Part shown: in pieces, positions 12,256 to 22,525 of the stretch | Position numbering within the stretch: position 1 is the first letter of the stretch | How the letters are laid out: each line of letters opens with the position of its first letter | Assembly: GCA_951394405.1 (NCBI GenBank) | Contig: OX596342.1 | Location: 1,674,001-1,738,000 of the forward strand | DNA from: Coprinellus micaceus | Taxonomy: Eukaryota > Basidiomycota > Agaricomycetes > Agaricales > Psathyrellaceae | Reading direction: 5' to 3' | DNA length: 64,000 nucleotides | Position numbers and translations under genes: made by a program | Notes under the pieces: model-generated | Seen by the model: the letters and a program-made list of their open reading frames with translations, nothing else | Told to the model about the DNA's origin: nothing | Database searches by the model: none

Positions 12256-12278
12256 CCGTTGGCCGATTTGGCCAACGG
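12256..12278. promoter_or_regulatory. Perfect 9-bp inverted repeat, possible Zn2Cys6 site
   Basis: CCGTTGGCC and GGCCAACGG flank a 5-base loop. The outer triplets form CCG-N17-CGG, an inverted-triplet layout of the kind bound by fungal Zn(II)2Cys6 regulators. It sits about 85 bases before the GMC-2 start. The palindrome is seen; the binding role is inferred. Confidence 0.45.
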
Positions 12279-12306
12279 ACTGTTTAAACGGGGCCTCTCG
12301 ATAGCT

Positions 12307-12312
12307 TATAAG
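12307..12312 (+). promoter_or_regulatory. TATA-like box of GMC-2
   Basis: TATAAG lies 57 bases before the start codon, the same spacing as in GMC-1. Confidence 0.5.
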
Positions 12313-12363
12313 AGCTTCGAGGTAACACTATCTTCCCTCCCCCTTCCAATCATCGTGGGGGTC

Positions 12364-14851
12364 ATGATGCCACGGTCGATCCTCCCTCGATTCGCCCTTG
12401 CCCTCTCAACTATCTTTGTATGCTCTCAGAGTTCTCGTGCAGCCCTGTACCAAGATCTTTCCGACCTCCCAAGCAATGTTAAATTCGACTTCATTATCGC
12501 TGGAGGTTAGGATATGGTATCACAAATAACCTGTCAGACCTGACGGTTCGTCAATCAGGTGGAACGGCGGGTGCAGTCGTGGCCAACCGCTTGTCTGAGG
12601 TCTCCAGATTCCAAGTGCTGCTCGTCGAAGCCGGCCCCTCGTTAGCCTCTTCCTTCCTCAAACTAGGTCGTCAAGCGATATTTCTAATGCGTCTCATACA
12701 GCGGTGACGGTGTTTTGAACATCCAAGTCCCGGGTCTCCTCGCTAGTTTGCCGCGCGGGCCGTATGATTGGAACTATACCACTGTTCCCCAAGAAAATCT
12801 GAATGGGCGCACCATCCCATACCCCAGGGGTCGTGTGCTTGGGGGTACCAGCTCAATCAGTAGGCCGACGAAAAGTCCTTGGCTTTGGTTTATCTCCTGA
12901 CCTCAAGCCCCAGACCACATGTTTTATTCACGCGGTCCAGCGGGAGATTGGGATAGGTGGGCCTCCGTGACAGGGGACGACGGGTGGTCATGGCAAAGCA
13001 TCGAAACGTATTTCAAAAAGGTATTCAACCGGACTGGATTTACCGCAAGGCAATAAACTAACTTGATGATTCTACACTTTAGAGCGAACGCTGGGTTACC
13101 CCCGCCGACGGTCACAACACTACAGGCCAATACGACCCCAGTGTTCACAACTTGGATGGCAATGTACAAGTGTCACTGCCTGCCTATCCTCAGACAGTTG
13201 ACAACCGCACCCTCGCGGCAACGGAGGAGCTAGGAGGTATCTTTGCGTTCAACTTGGACGACAATCGCGGCTACCCCTTAGGTACATGTGAGTTGCAGCT
13301 CGCGCATAACGAATCTAAAGGGAATGCGTTGAACTGACCATCGTGATCTGTTCACCAGCTTGGAACCAGCTCACAATCACAGGGAATGGGAAGCGAAGCA
13401 ACTCCGCAAGGGCTTACCTCGCAGACGAGTATCTACAGAGGGACAATCTCCATGTCTTGTTGAACACCCACGTCACTCGGGTCCTGCCTACCGCAAAGAG
13501 GAGCTCCGCGAACCTCAATATACGGACCTTGGAGGTGGTTTCTGCACTCAATATTTCTGACGGTGCGCGATCCCCACCTGCTAAAGGGTCCACTAACGCA
13601 ACTCCCGTACACTAGACCCACTGGCAAAACGCACCCACCTGACTGCAAAAAAGGAAATTATCCTTTCGTTGGGTACCATCGGATCGACCCAGACCTTGTT
13701 GAACTCTGGTATCGGGGACGAGAATGAGCTCATAGCTATTGGCCTCAAGCCCCTTGTAAACCTTCCAAGCGTTGGAAAGAACCTCACTGATCACCCTCTC
13801 GCATCTGTGACCTGGCGCGCCAACTCCACCGATACCCTCGACACGTGAGTTGAAACCTATGTTATGCTGGGCAGATTAATCGAGGCTTCTGAATTTACCC
13901 AGAGTTGCCCAAAGTCCCAAGCTACAAGCCCTAGCACTTCAACAGTGGCTAGCAAACGGCACCGGACCTTTCGTTTCGGCGGGTGGTATGAACCATCTGG
14001 TATGGATCCGCATCCCAGACGATGCCCTCATCTGGAAGAACTACACCGACCCTTCATCTTCCAAAATCTCCCCGCACATTGAACTGGCGATAATGGTGAG
14101 CCATACACGGTATAAAACCACGAATGGCGTTTGAGAATATCTCAGAACAACGCCGGGTTGTCCGGCCTCAGCGACGGGAATTACTTCAGTATTGGTATCT
14201 CGATACCTGCTCCCCTTTCTCGTGAGTTTCCCACTCTTCGCCCTTGCAACCCCAACCGTAGCCAATTCTCTCGCTGAAAAAAAACACAGGCGGTACCATC
14301 TCCTTAAGCTCGGCGGATCCCCTTTCCACGCCTCTCATTGACCCCAAACTCCTTTCGAATCCTTACGACCCCCAGGTCATCCTTCAATCCGTTCGCTATG
14401 CGCAGCAGTTTGCAGGCGCGGAGGCGTTCACAGGCTATGTTTTGGACCCCGTCTCACCGCTAGGAGCAGATGAGATTGACAACGACGACGCAGTGTTGAA
14501 GGTGCTGAAGGAGGTTGCTGCCACCACTTGGCACCCGGTCGGAACACTTTCAATGTCGGGCAGAGACGCAGACTATGGCGTCGTGAACCCCGACTTGAGG
14601 GTCAAGGGTGTCACCGGCCTGAGGGTAGTCGATGCTAGTATCATGGTTAGTTGGTTTCTTTCCTCGCAGCTGGCGTTGTGTCTGATTTCTCTGTATAAAA
14701 GCCATATATACCGGCTGCCCACACACAGGCGCCCGTATACGCGATCGCGGAGAGGGCGAGCGACTTGATCAAAGCAGCCTGGGGACACGGCATTAGTACA
14801 TCTTCCGGACACACCCAACTTACCTGCGTCTTACCCATCCGCCAGCAGTGA
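12364..14851 (+). CDS. Secreted GMC oxidoreductase (aryl-alcohol-oxidase-like, AA3_2 type) 2
   Basis: A tandem paralog of the GMC gene just upstream, with the same exon plan and motifs. A signal peptide (MMPRSILPRFALALSTIF) leads into the FAD motif (FIIAGGGTAGAVVANRLSE), the signature YPRGRVLGGTSSI, the second signature (SLGTIGSTQTLLNSGIG) and the catalytic pair in TTWHPVGT and [11 protein letters not shown]. The C-terminus runs about 20 residues beyond GMC-1, ending CVLPIRQQ. All exons are open. Several N-glycosylation sequons (NYT, NST) fit secretion. Two in-frame ATGs sit side by side at 12364 and 12367, and I took the first. Function is as for GMC-1. Sequence differences in the middle third suggest the two enzymes may differ in substrate. 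Confidence 0.9.
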
Positions 14852-15094
14852 CCGCTGCCAGTGATTAGTCCTTTCGGACAAGACGTTGGTGAAGCCCACA
14901 ACATGGAACTTCAAAGCATACCACGACTCCAACTCTTCATTTACCAGAGTTCGAAGCCCAGCCCACGTTTCACTTTAACACCACCTACGTATTCGCCCCG
15001 TCGAGTGTCTTTACTGTATATATTCCATGGGTGCGCAGGTACCCCCTGGATCTAAGTTTGGAGGACGACCAGTGTATTTACCCCTATCTCAGCG

Positions 15095-15166
15095 CGACGC
15101 GTCAATTTGTCTCTTATTTGGCTCTGGTGACGCGTTATTTGCGGTTGCAATTCAATTGACGCGTCG
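15095..15166. promoter_or_regulatory. Cluster of three MluI boxes with a 13-bp inverted repeat
   Basis: CGACGCGTCAATT at 15095-15107 is repeated inverted at 15154-15166, with a third ACGCGT between. ACGCGT is the core bound by the fungal MBF (Mbp1/Swi6) cell-cycle factor. No clear target gene follows, so the role is open. Confidence 0.4.
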
Positions 15167-17381
15167 AAAATGGCGGAGGTTCAAACGCCTCTTGACCTCA
15201 AACCTCCACCATCCCCCCTCCAGCCCGCAAGCTCCAGCATCTACGCCTATCCGTCCTCAACGCTCCGGACATCCCCGTTCTGTTGCCTTCTCCCCAAGTC
15301 CCTGTCGCCTGCCGTCTCCAGCCAAAATGGTTCACTGCTTCGGCGGTGTCATCTAACCCTAAGTTCCTGTAGGCCCGGGCGTATCTACCTTCTACACGGG
15401 AACAGAGGGAGTGGCTTCAGCTCAGTGGCGGCGAGCTAATCTGGAGGGCTAGAGGCATAGCCGAGTCAAGCGCATGATGCACGGTGGCAGCCAAGGCACA
15501 TTCGCTCTGACGATTTCTCTGCGGGCCATTCATCACCTCTCCGGAATGCATCACGCTGACGGGTCCAGCCACGTACAGATTCTCGCGTGTGGGGTCTCGG
15601 GACCTCGGAGTTGACGTGTATCTTCTGTACAGGAAACTGGGCCCGGCCTCCTCTTCTCCCAAAGATTGGGATCCCGGCTCCCCCACGTTTCCGTGCCATA
15701 CACCTCTCGTCTCTGGGAAGATGCCACCGGAAACGCGTAGAATCGTAGCTGTACCTGTCGTGGAGTGCTAGAGAGGCGTCGCGGACCCCGGCACCCAAAG
15801 AAGGAGGAGTCACAGACAGCCTACATGCGCGCTGCCGCCGTGTGTCCCCGGACCACGCACAGAGCGATCACATTCGTCCGTAGCCGCCCGCGTCTCGATT
15901 CCTTGTCGCAGATCTGGCCTTCCAGCCAAGCACACCCTCGTTTCAAAAACAACGTGCACTCCGAACAGATACTGCCTGGGTCTGAGTCTCCCGACTCTTC
16001 TTCCTCTGGTCCTTTGCGGCCAAACCCCGGCGATCACCTCCTTTCTCTCTCGCCGAGAACACTGTCTTTGGCATGATGGCTACGCCGCTGCTGATTGCAG
16101 GGATGTTCTGAAGCCTGGCAAGGCAAAGAGAGGGGTTGGCTACGACGGTTTCTGGCGGCAAGGATCCATGGCTTAGGGGGAAGGTTGCAGGATATCAAAG
16201 GGAACACACTGGATAGCGTTAGCGGTTGGTCGCCTCTGTGTGGCTGGTTCGTGTGTGGAAGGCCCCGGTATGGCTTCGCAGCAAGATGCATCTTTACAAG
16301 CAGACCCCCAATCCCAGCTCTTCTCAACAGGAAGAATGGGGCTTCATCTAGACGTTATTCGCTCTGTTGGCTCGCATTGCGTGTTAGGCTTGTTGATTCT
16401 GCAGTGACGACGGCTGGTACCGCACGAACGAGGCAAGTTCACCATCCGCATACCCTTTAACCGCAAAGACCGCTCGCCCACGCGCACCGAAGCTGTTCTC
16501 GCATCTACCAATCCGCTCGCGTTCACCAAATGGTGCTTTTCCTCAAAATTTCACTGGGGATCGGTTGTGTATGACGACCCACCCTCCTCTGCTGCTTCCA
16601 TAGCCCATGATTGTGCACGTTCGTTGACGCTGTCCGAAGGACCATACGCGAGGTTGTCCTGTTCCCGCCTAAGCAGCTACTGGCCCATTGGTTGGGTAGC
16701 AGAGATTCGTTCTCGATTGCATGGTTGAACGTCACAAAAACACGCCTCGCTATGCCGCGGGTGGGCTGCGTCCGCACACTATTGCAGGATTATGGACTTG
16801 GACGATAGTACGAGGGTGGCGAGTGCACTGACCACCCCTGCTGAATGGAGGATTGGTGTTCCGAACGCGAATTCTTGACGAACAGGGTAGTGCGATTGCG
16901 GTTCCTTGGATGTGCGTTGGAAGACCGAGAGCGGTGGTGTGAGGTGCTTTTTGGTGGCTGTATATGCCGAGGTTGTGCAGTCGGTTTGTCCTGCGGATTC
17001 ACTAGGCGGCGTGGTGTGGGTGGAGCAAGCGGCAGGGTTAACGCGTCGACGAAGGAGGGGGAGTCGCATTGCGACTCGCAAGCCCTGCTTCAATTTTTGG
17101 AACCTTTTCTCACACCTTCGCGGTGTGAACCATTGACTCGAAAGTGCATTGGCGTACAATGTTGATGGTGAGTTCAAGTTACACTGGAATGCTTTTTCAT
17201 TCGCGCCCGATAACTCATTTCTTCGTGTCTAGGTCAATCAGAGTTGTACGCATCTGGACCCAAATTGTGTGGCACCTCCGGCTCAGGAGGGCAAACTTTA
17301 AATACTTGAGTGACGAACCCTGAACGACTGCCGCTCTCTCCCCGGGAGCACTCTAAAAGCGTACTTGAATGGGAAAGGCTC

Positions 17382-17387
17382 TATAAG
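17382..17387 (+). promoter_or_regulatory. TATA-like box of P450-2
   Basis: TATAAG lies 140 bases before the start codon at 17527. Confidence 0.4.
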
Positions 17388-17526
17388 TGTAGAGCGATAG
17401 AGCTTCGGATGACGGCAACGCCTAGACTGGGGTTGACATACCGTGCCGGTCATAGGATACATCCGATGGTTCGTTGATAAGAACGCCTATCTGAAAGGCA
17501 GCGGACCCCAGTCAGACTCCTCCACG

Positions 17527-19707
17527 ATGTCCTTTACAGTTTTACAGTTACTTTGCCTGCTAGCTACAGTCGTTGCAGCAAGATCGATCGTCTCTCGGAG
17601 AAAGCGTAACCCGAGACGACTTCCCTATCCTCCTGGTCCCAAGGGAAAGCTCTTTGTAGGAAACTTGCACCAAATCCCTCGAATCCATGCTTGGCTTGGG
17701 TATAACGAACTATCTAAGCAATATGGTCAGCTATCGTCAGACTTGTCTCGGGTAGCGCTCTGACCGGAGAGCCCCTTCTTGTCCAACAGGCGACATGGTG
17801 CACCTGAACGTCCTTGGCAGGGAGATACTGGTCCTTGGATCCATGAAACGAGTCACCGAGCTGCTCAACGATCGAGCAGTAAACTACTCGGATCGACCTA
17901 GCGTTCCTATAACTGAGCTGTGAGTCGGCGGAAACCTTGGTATCCATATAAGCACCCCGCGTTCCCCGATCTTACGGCTGTTTAGAGGTGGGTTCAACTG
18001 GAGCTTCCCTATCATGCCATACGGCCCCTGGTGGAGGCAGCACCGACGCACCTTCCACCAACACTTCAACCAAAACGCCGTACCGAAATACTATCCCATC
18101 ATGTACGAAGAAAGGGACGTCTTCCTTCGTAAACTCAAGGACGACCCGGGGGACTGGGCCGAGCATGTCCACTCGTGAGTCCGTACTGCATATTGCTCGA
18201 GCACCCCCTTGATATGGAATCGCGTGATGGTACAGGCTCTTTGGGACGACCCTTATGCGAGCGACATATGGATTCGACGATGTAGGGAAGAACGCCTCCC
18301 TAATCCACCTAGCTGAAGCCGTCGTTCGACGAGTTGGGGCGGCAACGATTCCGGGAAGGTACTTCGTCAACGCGTTCCCGATGTTGAAATACGTTCCCGG
18401 GTGGATGCCAGGAGCTAAGTTCCAGCAGGAGCTGAAGGACATCGCTCAACTGAATCGCAAAGTTGTCTATACGCCGTTTGAAGATGCGAAAGCCAACGTC
18501 GTGAGTCGCTATTCTCAATCTCTTGCGTACCGCTCATCCAGACGCACCCAGGCAAATGGCCAAAAAGGAAGGCACCCGAACATGGCCACGACTCTCGTTG
18601 AAAGTCTCCCAGATGAATCCAGCCCAGACCGCGGCCAGGCGGAGACGTTGGCGAGGAACGTCTGTGCGATCTCTTACATCGGTCCGTCAAACATTATATC
18701 TGTGTTTTTTTAAGACCTGAACCAACTGACTGTGACTTGTGACTTGGCCATCCCACAGCCGGTTCCGAGACGGTACACTGCTCCATTCGCCTTTACATTC
18801 CTTTCCAAATTAACCCCCACGTCGTAGTCAATCGCATCCGCCATGGCTCTATGCTGCGCCCTGGCGAACAACCCAGAGGCCCAGAGGAAAGCCCAAGCAG
18901 AGTTAGACGCAGTCATAGGCCCAAATCGTCTCCCCCTCATCGCCGATCGCGCCGATCTCCCGTATCTCAACGCAGTAGTCAAAGAGCTGGCACGGTGGTA
19001 TACCCCAGCTCCGGTTGGTGAGAATTCCTATTATCTACGAAGTTGGTTGGTGTATTTCCCCACTCACCCTTCACAGCTCTCGTCCATATGAATACAGAAG
19101 ACGACGAGTACGATGGGTACTTCATCCCCAAGGGGACTACCATATTCCCGAATGTCTGGTACGCCGTCTGCAATCCGTCCTTGAGGGCGCTTGAAGAGGG
19201 GACTGGACGATGACGGGATATAGGGCGATTATGCACGACCAGGAGAACTTCGAACGACCTTTCGACTTCATCCCCGAACGTTTCCTTGGCGGTTCCGACG
19301 ATGTGGGCCCTGCCACCATCGACCCAAACAGCACGATCTTTGGATTTGGGCGTCGGTAAGCTCTCTGTCCTCCTTCCTTCCACCATGGTAGTGGGTTCTG
19401 AAATAAGTACGTAACAAACTTAGCGTCTGCCCAGGGAAGCATATCGCAGATACCGTCATATTCCTCTTCGCCGCCTCTATCCTTGCCAACTTTGATATCA
19501 CTCCTCCAAAAGATAAGGACGGGAACTCGGTCACACTCAAAATTACCCCAAAGGAAACTGGAGCTGTTGCGTGAGTCCGCCTGTTTCTACTAGTATTTGT
19601 TGGGGAGAGTTGACGGGGAATGCTTGACGAATTGAAGGATGCCTTATCCCTTCGAGTGCAACTTCACCGTCCGCCCAGGACGGGAAACCCTGCTGGCCAT
19701 GGGTTGA
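17527..19707 (+). CDS. Cytochrome P450 monooxygenase (P450-2)
   Basis: An ER-anchored P450 of the same lineage as the five others here. Eleven exons give an anchor (VLQLLCLLATVVAARSIV), the hinge PRRLPYPPGPKG, WWRQHRR in the C-helix, AGSET in the I-helix (on a 14-nt micro-exon at 18759-18772), KELARW in the K-helix, the EDDEYDGYFIPKG segment, PERF and the haem loop FGFGRRVCPGKH. The reading frame is complete. I chose the internal ATG at 17527 over one at 17443 because it aligns with the paralogs and starts right at the anchor. Fungal P450s of this kind hydroxylate hydrophobic aromatics, steroids or terpenoids; the substrate is unknown. Confidence 0.92.
18759..18772 (+). other. 14-nt micro-exon encoding I-helix motif (P450-2)
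   Basis: Bounded by a CCCACAG acceptor and a GTACAC donor, it encodes AGSET together with one base of the previous exon. Phases are the same as in P450-1. Confidence 0.75.
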
Positions 19708-20182
19708 AAGATCGGGGAGCAGACGAAAGGGCGCGCAGTTGAAAATGTATGCATACCATCGCAGTAGTGGTACACAATCACCCACAATTCCGGCCTTAAC
19801 CTCCGCCAGGCGCCGAACTCTCATTTAAGCGCCCATCCCCAACATCGTGGGAACCCTCCCCAGCCGTGGCTCCGTGCGGTATCTAGGCTCCGCACTCAAC
19901 GTCCGACAATCACATCTACTTATCGCAGCTACCTGCAAGCACTCAGCGGTATGAACCCCGGTATACATTCATAAAATTAAAAGCACGTTCCAGCGCGCTC
20001 TGTATCACGCTTCTCCACGTTTCGAGCAGCCCAAGGTTCAAGCTTTCAGCCTCATATCACGATCGCCTCGCCTCTTCATCGTGCCTAGCCGCCCCATGAC
20101 CCTACCTAATCTCCGTCCCCAAAACATTAAACCAAATTACCCTTCCGCAGCGCACCTTCTTTCATTCATTTACGCTTGAGCC
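19708..20182. other. Intergenic spacer between convergent genes
   Basis: No gene. A TTTAAGCGCCC motif lies at 19824-19834, 117 bases after the P450-2 stop. The rest is C-rich and featureless. Confidence 0.5.
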
Positions 20183-22173
20183 TCACACCTTCGCGGGAAC
20201 GCCCAACACGCCCCACACAACCTTCCCAATCACATCCACCCCATCGTTCCTCCAAAACCTCCTCCTCTCACAATCCCTTGCGGCCTCCGCGTCAATCACC
20301 CCGCTCTCCGACCGCGCCTCGACGAGTGAGCTCACGATGGGCTCCGTGAACTCGGGGTGGCCTTGCGTCGTGATGATTTGGATCGAGGCGAACAGGTCTT
20401 GTGCGGTGTCGGAGGAGGGAAGGAACCGCACCATTCCCTGGTTCGGCGACAGCTCCGTCGAACCGAGCAGCGAGAACCCCGTGGGCGTGCCCTCCGTCGG
20501 TACGTGGTCCCGGTGCATCTCTTGGATGTTCTGTCGTTCGTTTGTTCGTTATTTATTCAGCCACACGACCCTCTGAGCACCCCGCACGCACCAAACTCTC
20601 AACCCCAAACACCCGTTGACCCAATTCCGTCAACGCCACGGGCGTCGGCCCGATCTCCCACCTCCCGCCGTTGGGCACGCACGAACCGCCCAGTGCGCGC
20701 GCGATGATCTGGTGCCCGAAGCATATCCCTGGGTACAGGGTAGGCAGTTAGATTATGCGCTCGACTTGCTTGAACGAGTATAGCGCGAAACGAAACGAAA
20801 TGAATAGAGGTTGTGAAATGAATAGAGGTTGTGAAATGAATAGAGGTTGTGAAATGAATAGCAGGCCAAGGACATAGGCCGCGACGTGATAGAGTGTAAC
20901 GGATAATGATTGAGCAACATTCTTCGGGTCCTTCCGATTGGTCGTATATCTGGACGGAGTAACACCAATCGGCGCTGAGCAGGGTCCCCTGGGCAGATAT
21001 AGAAGGAGGGTCCACTGGGCAATGTTAGAAACGGAAGATCAGCGACCACGGCCTTCGTAAAAGCACCACGTCCTGCATGAATAGATTATGCTCGGTCCCG
21101 GGAGAACTGTATTCACCCCACGGGGAGAGTGAACCGAGGATGCGAGTTGGATGGTAGGCTCGAAGTCATGTGTGTGGGACCAGAGTAGACGCGACGCCGA
21201 CCAGTGTAACTCTCCAATTCATTCCCGTGGTGACACAGCCCAGAGAGAACGTGGAGAAGCACTGCCCAGGATGAAATAGAAGCTCGGCCCTCTGTCCACA
21301 TATATCACCTTGCTCGATATGGGCACCCTCTTGAATGAAGCGACGTCATGAGAACACGCCCTAGCCCGATAAGATTAGAGTCGGTTCGGAAGGCATCGAA
21401 CCGTCGCTCTCGTCCCGGTTCGATGTCAAAGCCACAAACGACTGATGGCGTTGAGGGAAAGTCTAGCATATTGCGTTCGCTATCTGGGACGGTGTGGGGG
21501 TTGCGAGGACCCCTGAAGAAAGGGAGAAATGGTGCGTAACACTATCTCCGTCATCATCGACGGTGAACGAGGCCCCTTGCCCAACGATTACGTCGCTCTC
21601 GGACGACATTCCTGCTGGATTCGGCCAGTTGTACTCGATTAGTCAATGCGAATCGATCCACCGAACCAGCGCAAGAACCATGGTGGTTCGGTATCCGAAC
21701 TGACGAATCAAAGCGCGGATGCAACGCGCGAGGCAATTGTACGTACCGATTAGCTTGATCTGCGGCTTGTCTTCCGCGAGGTGCTTGACGAAACCGAGCA
21801 GCTTGTTCACCCACTCCACGTTCTCATACGCGGCAGCAGCTACACGACGCTCAGCGCCCCGAACACGACACATCGCAGGACTCATGCACGCACGCGAACC
21901 CGTAATGATAACACCGTGATAGTCGTTCAGCTTCTCCTCCATGGGGTACTCCTGCCGCTTCACGACGTCGTACGGGTCCAGGGTGAACTGCCAACGAGGA
22001 TCATGATTCGGTTTCTCCAGCGAAGGCGCTGGCCCTTGGACGGCATCGAGGGAAGCATGGAGGAACCTAGTGAATATGTCAATATAGTCCCCGTTTTCTG
22101 CGTATGTTTTTCCGGTCGTTTTCCCGCATACGAGAAGGGCGAGCGAGCGGTGGTTGCGAGCAGGAGCCTCCAT
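20183..22173 (-). CDS. Class I glutamine amidotransferase-like protein
   Basis: A GMP-synthase-like amidotransferase domain protein of about 290 residues. In such proteins a Cys-His-Glu triad hydrolyses glutamine, or the fold acts as a gamma-glutamyl peptidase. The N-terminal part reads LALLVC, then YIDIF, GVIITGS and AYENVEW. The nucleophile elbow is GICFGHQI. The C-terminal histidine and glutamate lie in TQGHPEFTE. A 54-base intron splits GSP from AAAYENVEW. The exon ending KLIG and the exon starting with the nucleophile elbow are separated by about 1 kb, exceptional for this genome. The splice signals (GTACGT and CCCAG) and phase still match. The gene looks functional if that intron is removed. 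It is divergent from the next gene, sharing a 350-base promoter interval. Confidence 0.82.
20797..20861 (+). repeat. 18-bp tandem repeat, three and a half copies
   Basis: The unit GAAATGAATAGAGGTTGT occurs three times head to tail with a partial fourth copy. It lies inside the large amidotransferase intron. Confidence 0.92.
21394..21425. repeat. 10-bp perfect inverted repeat
   Basis: CATCGAACCG and CGGTTCGATG flank a 12-base loop. A related CGGTTCGG lies just upstream at 21382. It sits inside the large intron. Confidence 0.8.
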
Positions 22174-22525
22174 GGGTGCGGTGGTGGTGGTTGAGGAAGA
22201 GCCCGGACTTTACCCGACGCGCCATGATACAGGGGCCAGCGGAGTCCGAAAGATATCCCACGGGAAATTATCAGGGCGGTCCGTGCCTGAAAGTCTCCTC
22301 TTCCAGGCCCAAAAACCAGGATCCATATCTCACAGAACACACCACCTTCTCCTCCTCGTACGCCATTTTCTATCATATATCCCCGCATTATTGACATTTT
22401 CTGGCCCAGTGCCCGTCTGGGACAAAGGTGCTCTCGGCCGAGCTTACCCCACCTTGAACCGGTCAGGAACAGGAACACAAGGCCTTCCCAAAACACGACA
22501 ACGTTGTCCAGCAACGCCCACCACC
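22174..22525. promoter_or_regulatory. Bidirectional promoter interval
   Basis: 350 bases separate the divergent starts of the amidotransferase and the large membrane-anchored protein. The upstream open frame on the plus strand looks like leader, because the ATG at 22526 has a CCACCATG context. No TATA box is obvious. Confidence 0.45.

Larger units (their letters stand above)
11634..12363. other. Intergenic spacer between the two GMC genes
   Basis: No gene. It contains a TTAAGCGC-like site near 12006, a strong palindrome at 12256-12278 and a TATA-like element at 12307-12312, which together look like the promoter of the second GMC gene. Confidence 0.55.
14852..17526. other. 2.7 kb region without a recognised gene
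   Basis: Open frames on both strands are arginine/serine/proline-rich and match no family I know. Three ACGCGT boxes lie at 15097, 15130 and 15159, and the outer two are arms of a 13-bp inverted repeat. Smaller hairpins lie near 17064-17080 and 17112-17130. The last 150 bases are the promoter of P450-2. Confidence 0.45.
20729..21746 (-). other. Oversized 1,018-base intron in the amidotransferase
   Basis: The donor GTACGT follows KLIG and the acceptor CCCAG precedes ICFGH, joining conserved family residues exactly. Nearly all other introns in the window are 45-75 bases. It contains an 18-bp tandem repeat and a 10-bp perfect hairpin, so it may have grown by insertion of a non-coding element. 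Confidence 0.65.

Noticed and set aside
15765..17177. Several arginine-rich frames that might be a retroelement relic
   Set aside because: No reverse transcriptase, integrase or terminal repeat motif could be found on either strand.
21380..21426. GGTTCGA-like sequence as a tRNA T-arm
   Set aside because: It forms a simple 10-bp hairpin with a 12-base loop. No acceptor stem, D-arm or anticodon arm fits.
21850..21910. Introns that are a multiple of three and have no stop (amidotransferase 54 bases, P450-3 51 bases, BEM46 66 bases, GCP2 63 bases)
   Set aside because: With about 90 short introns in the window, this number is what chance predicts. Not a signal of regulated retention.
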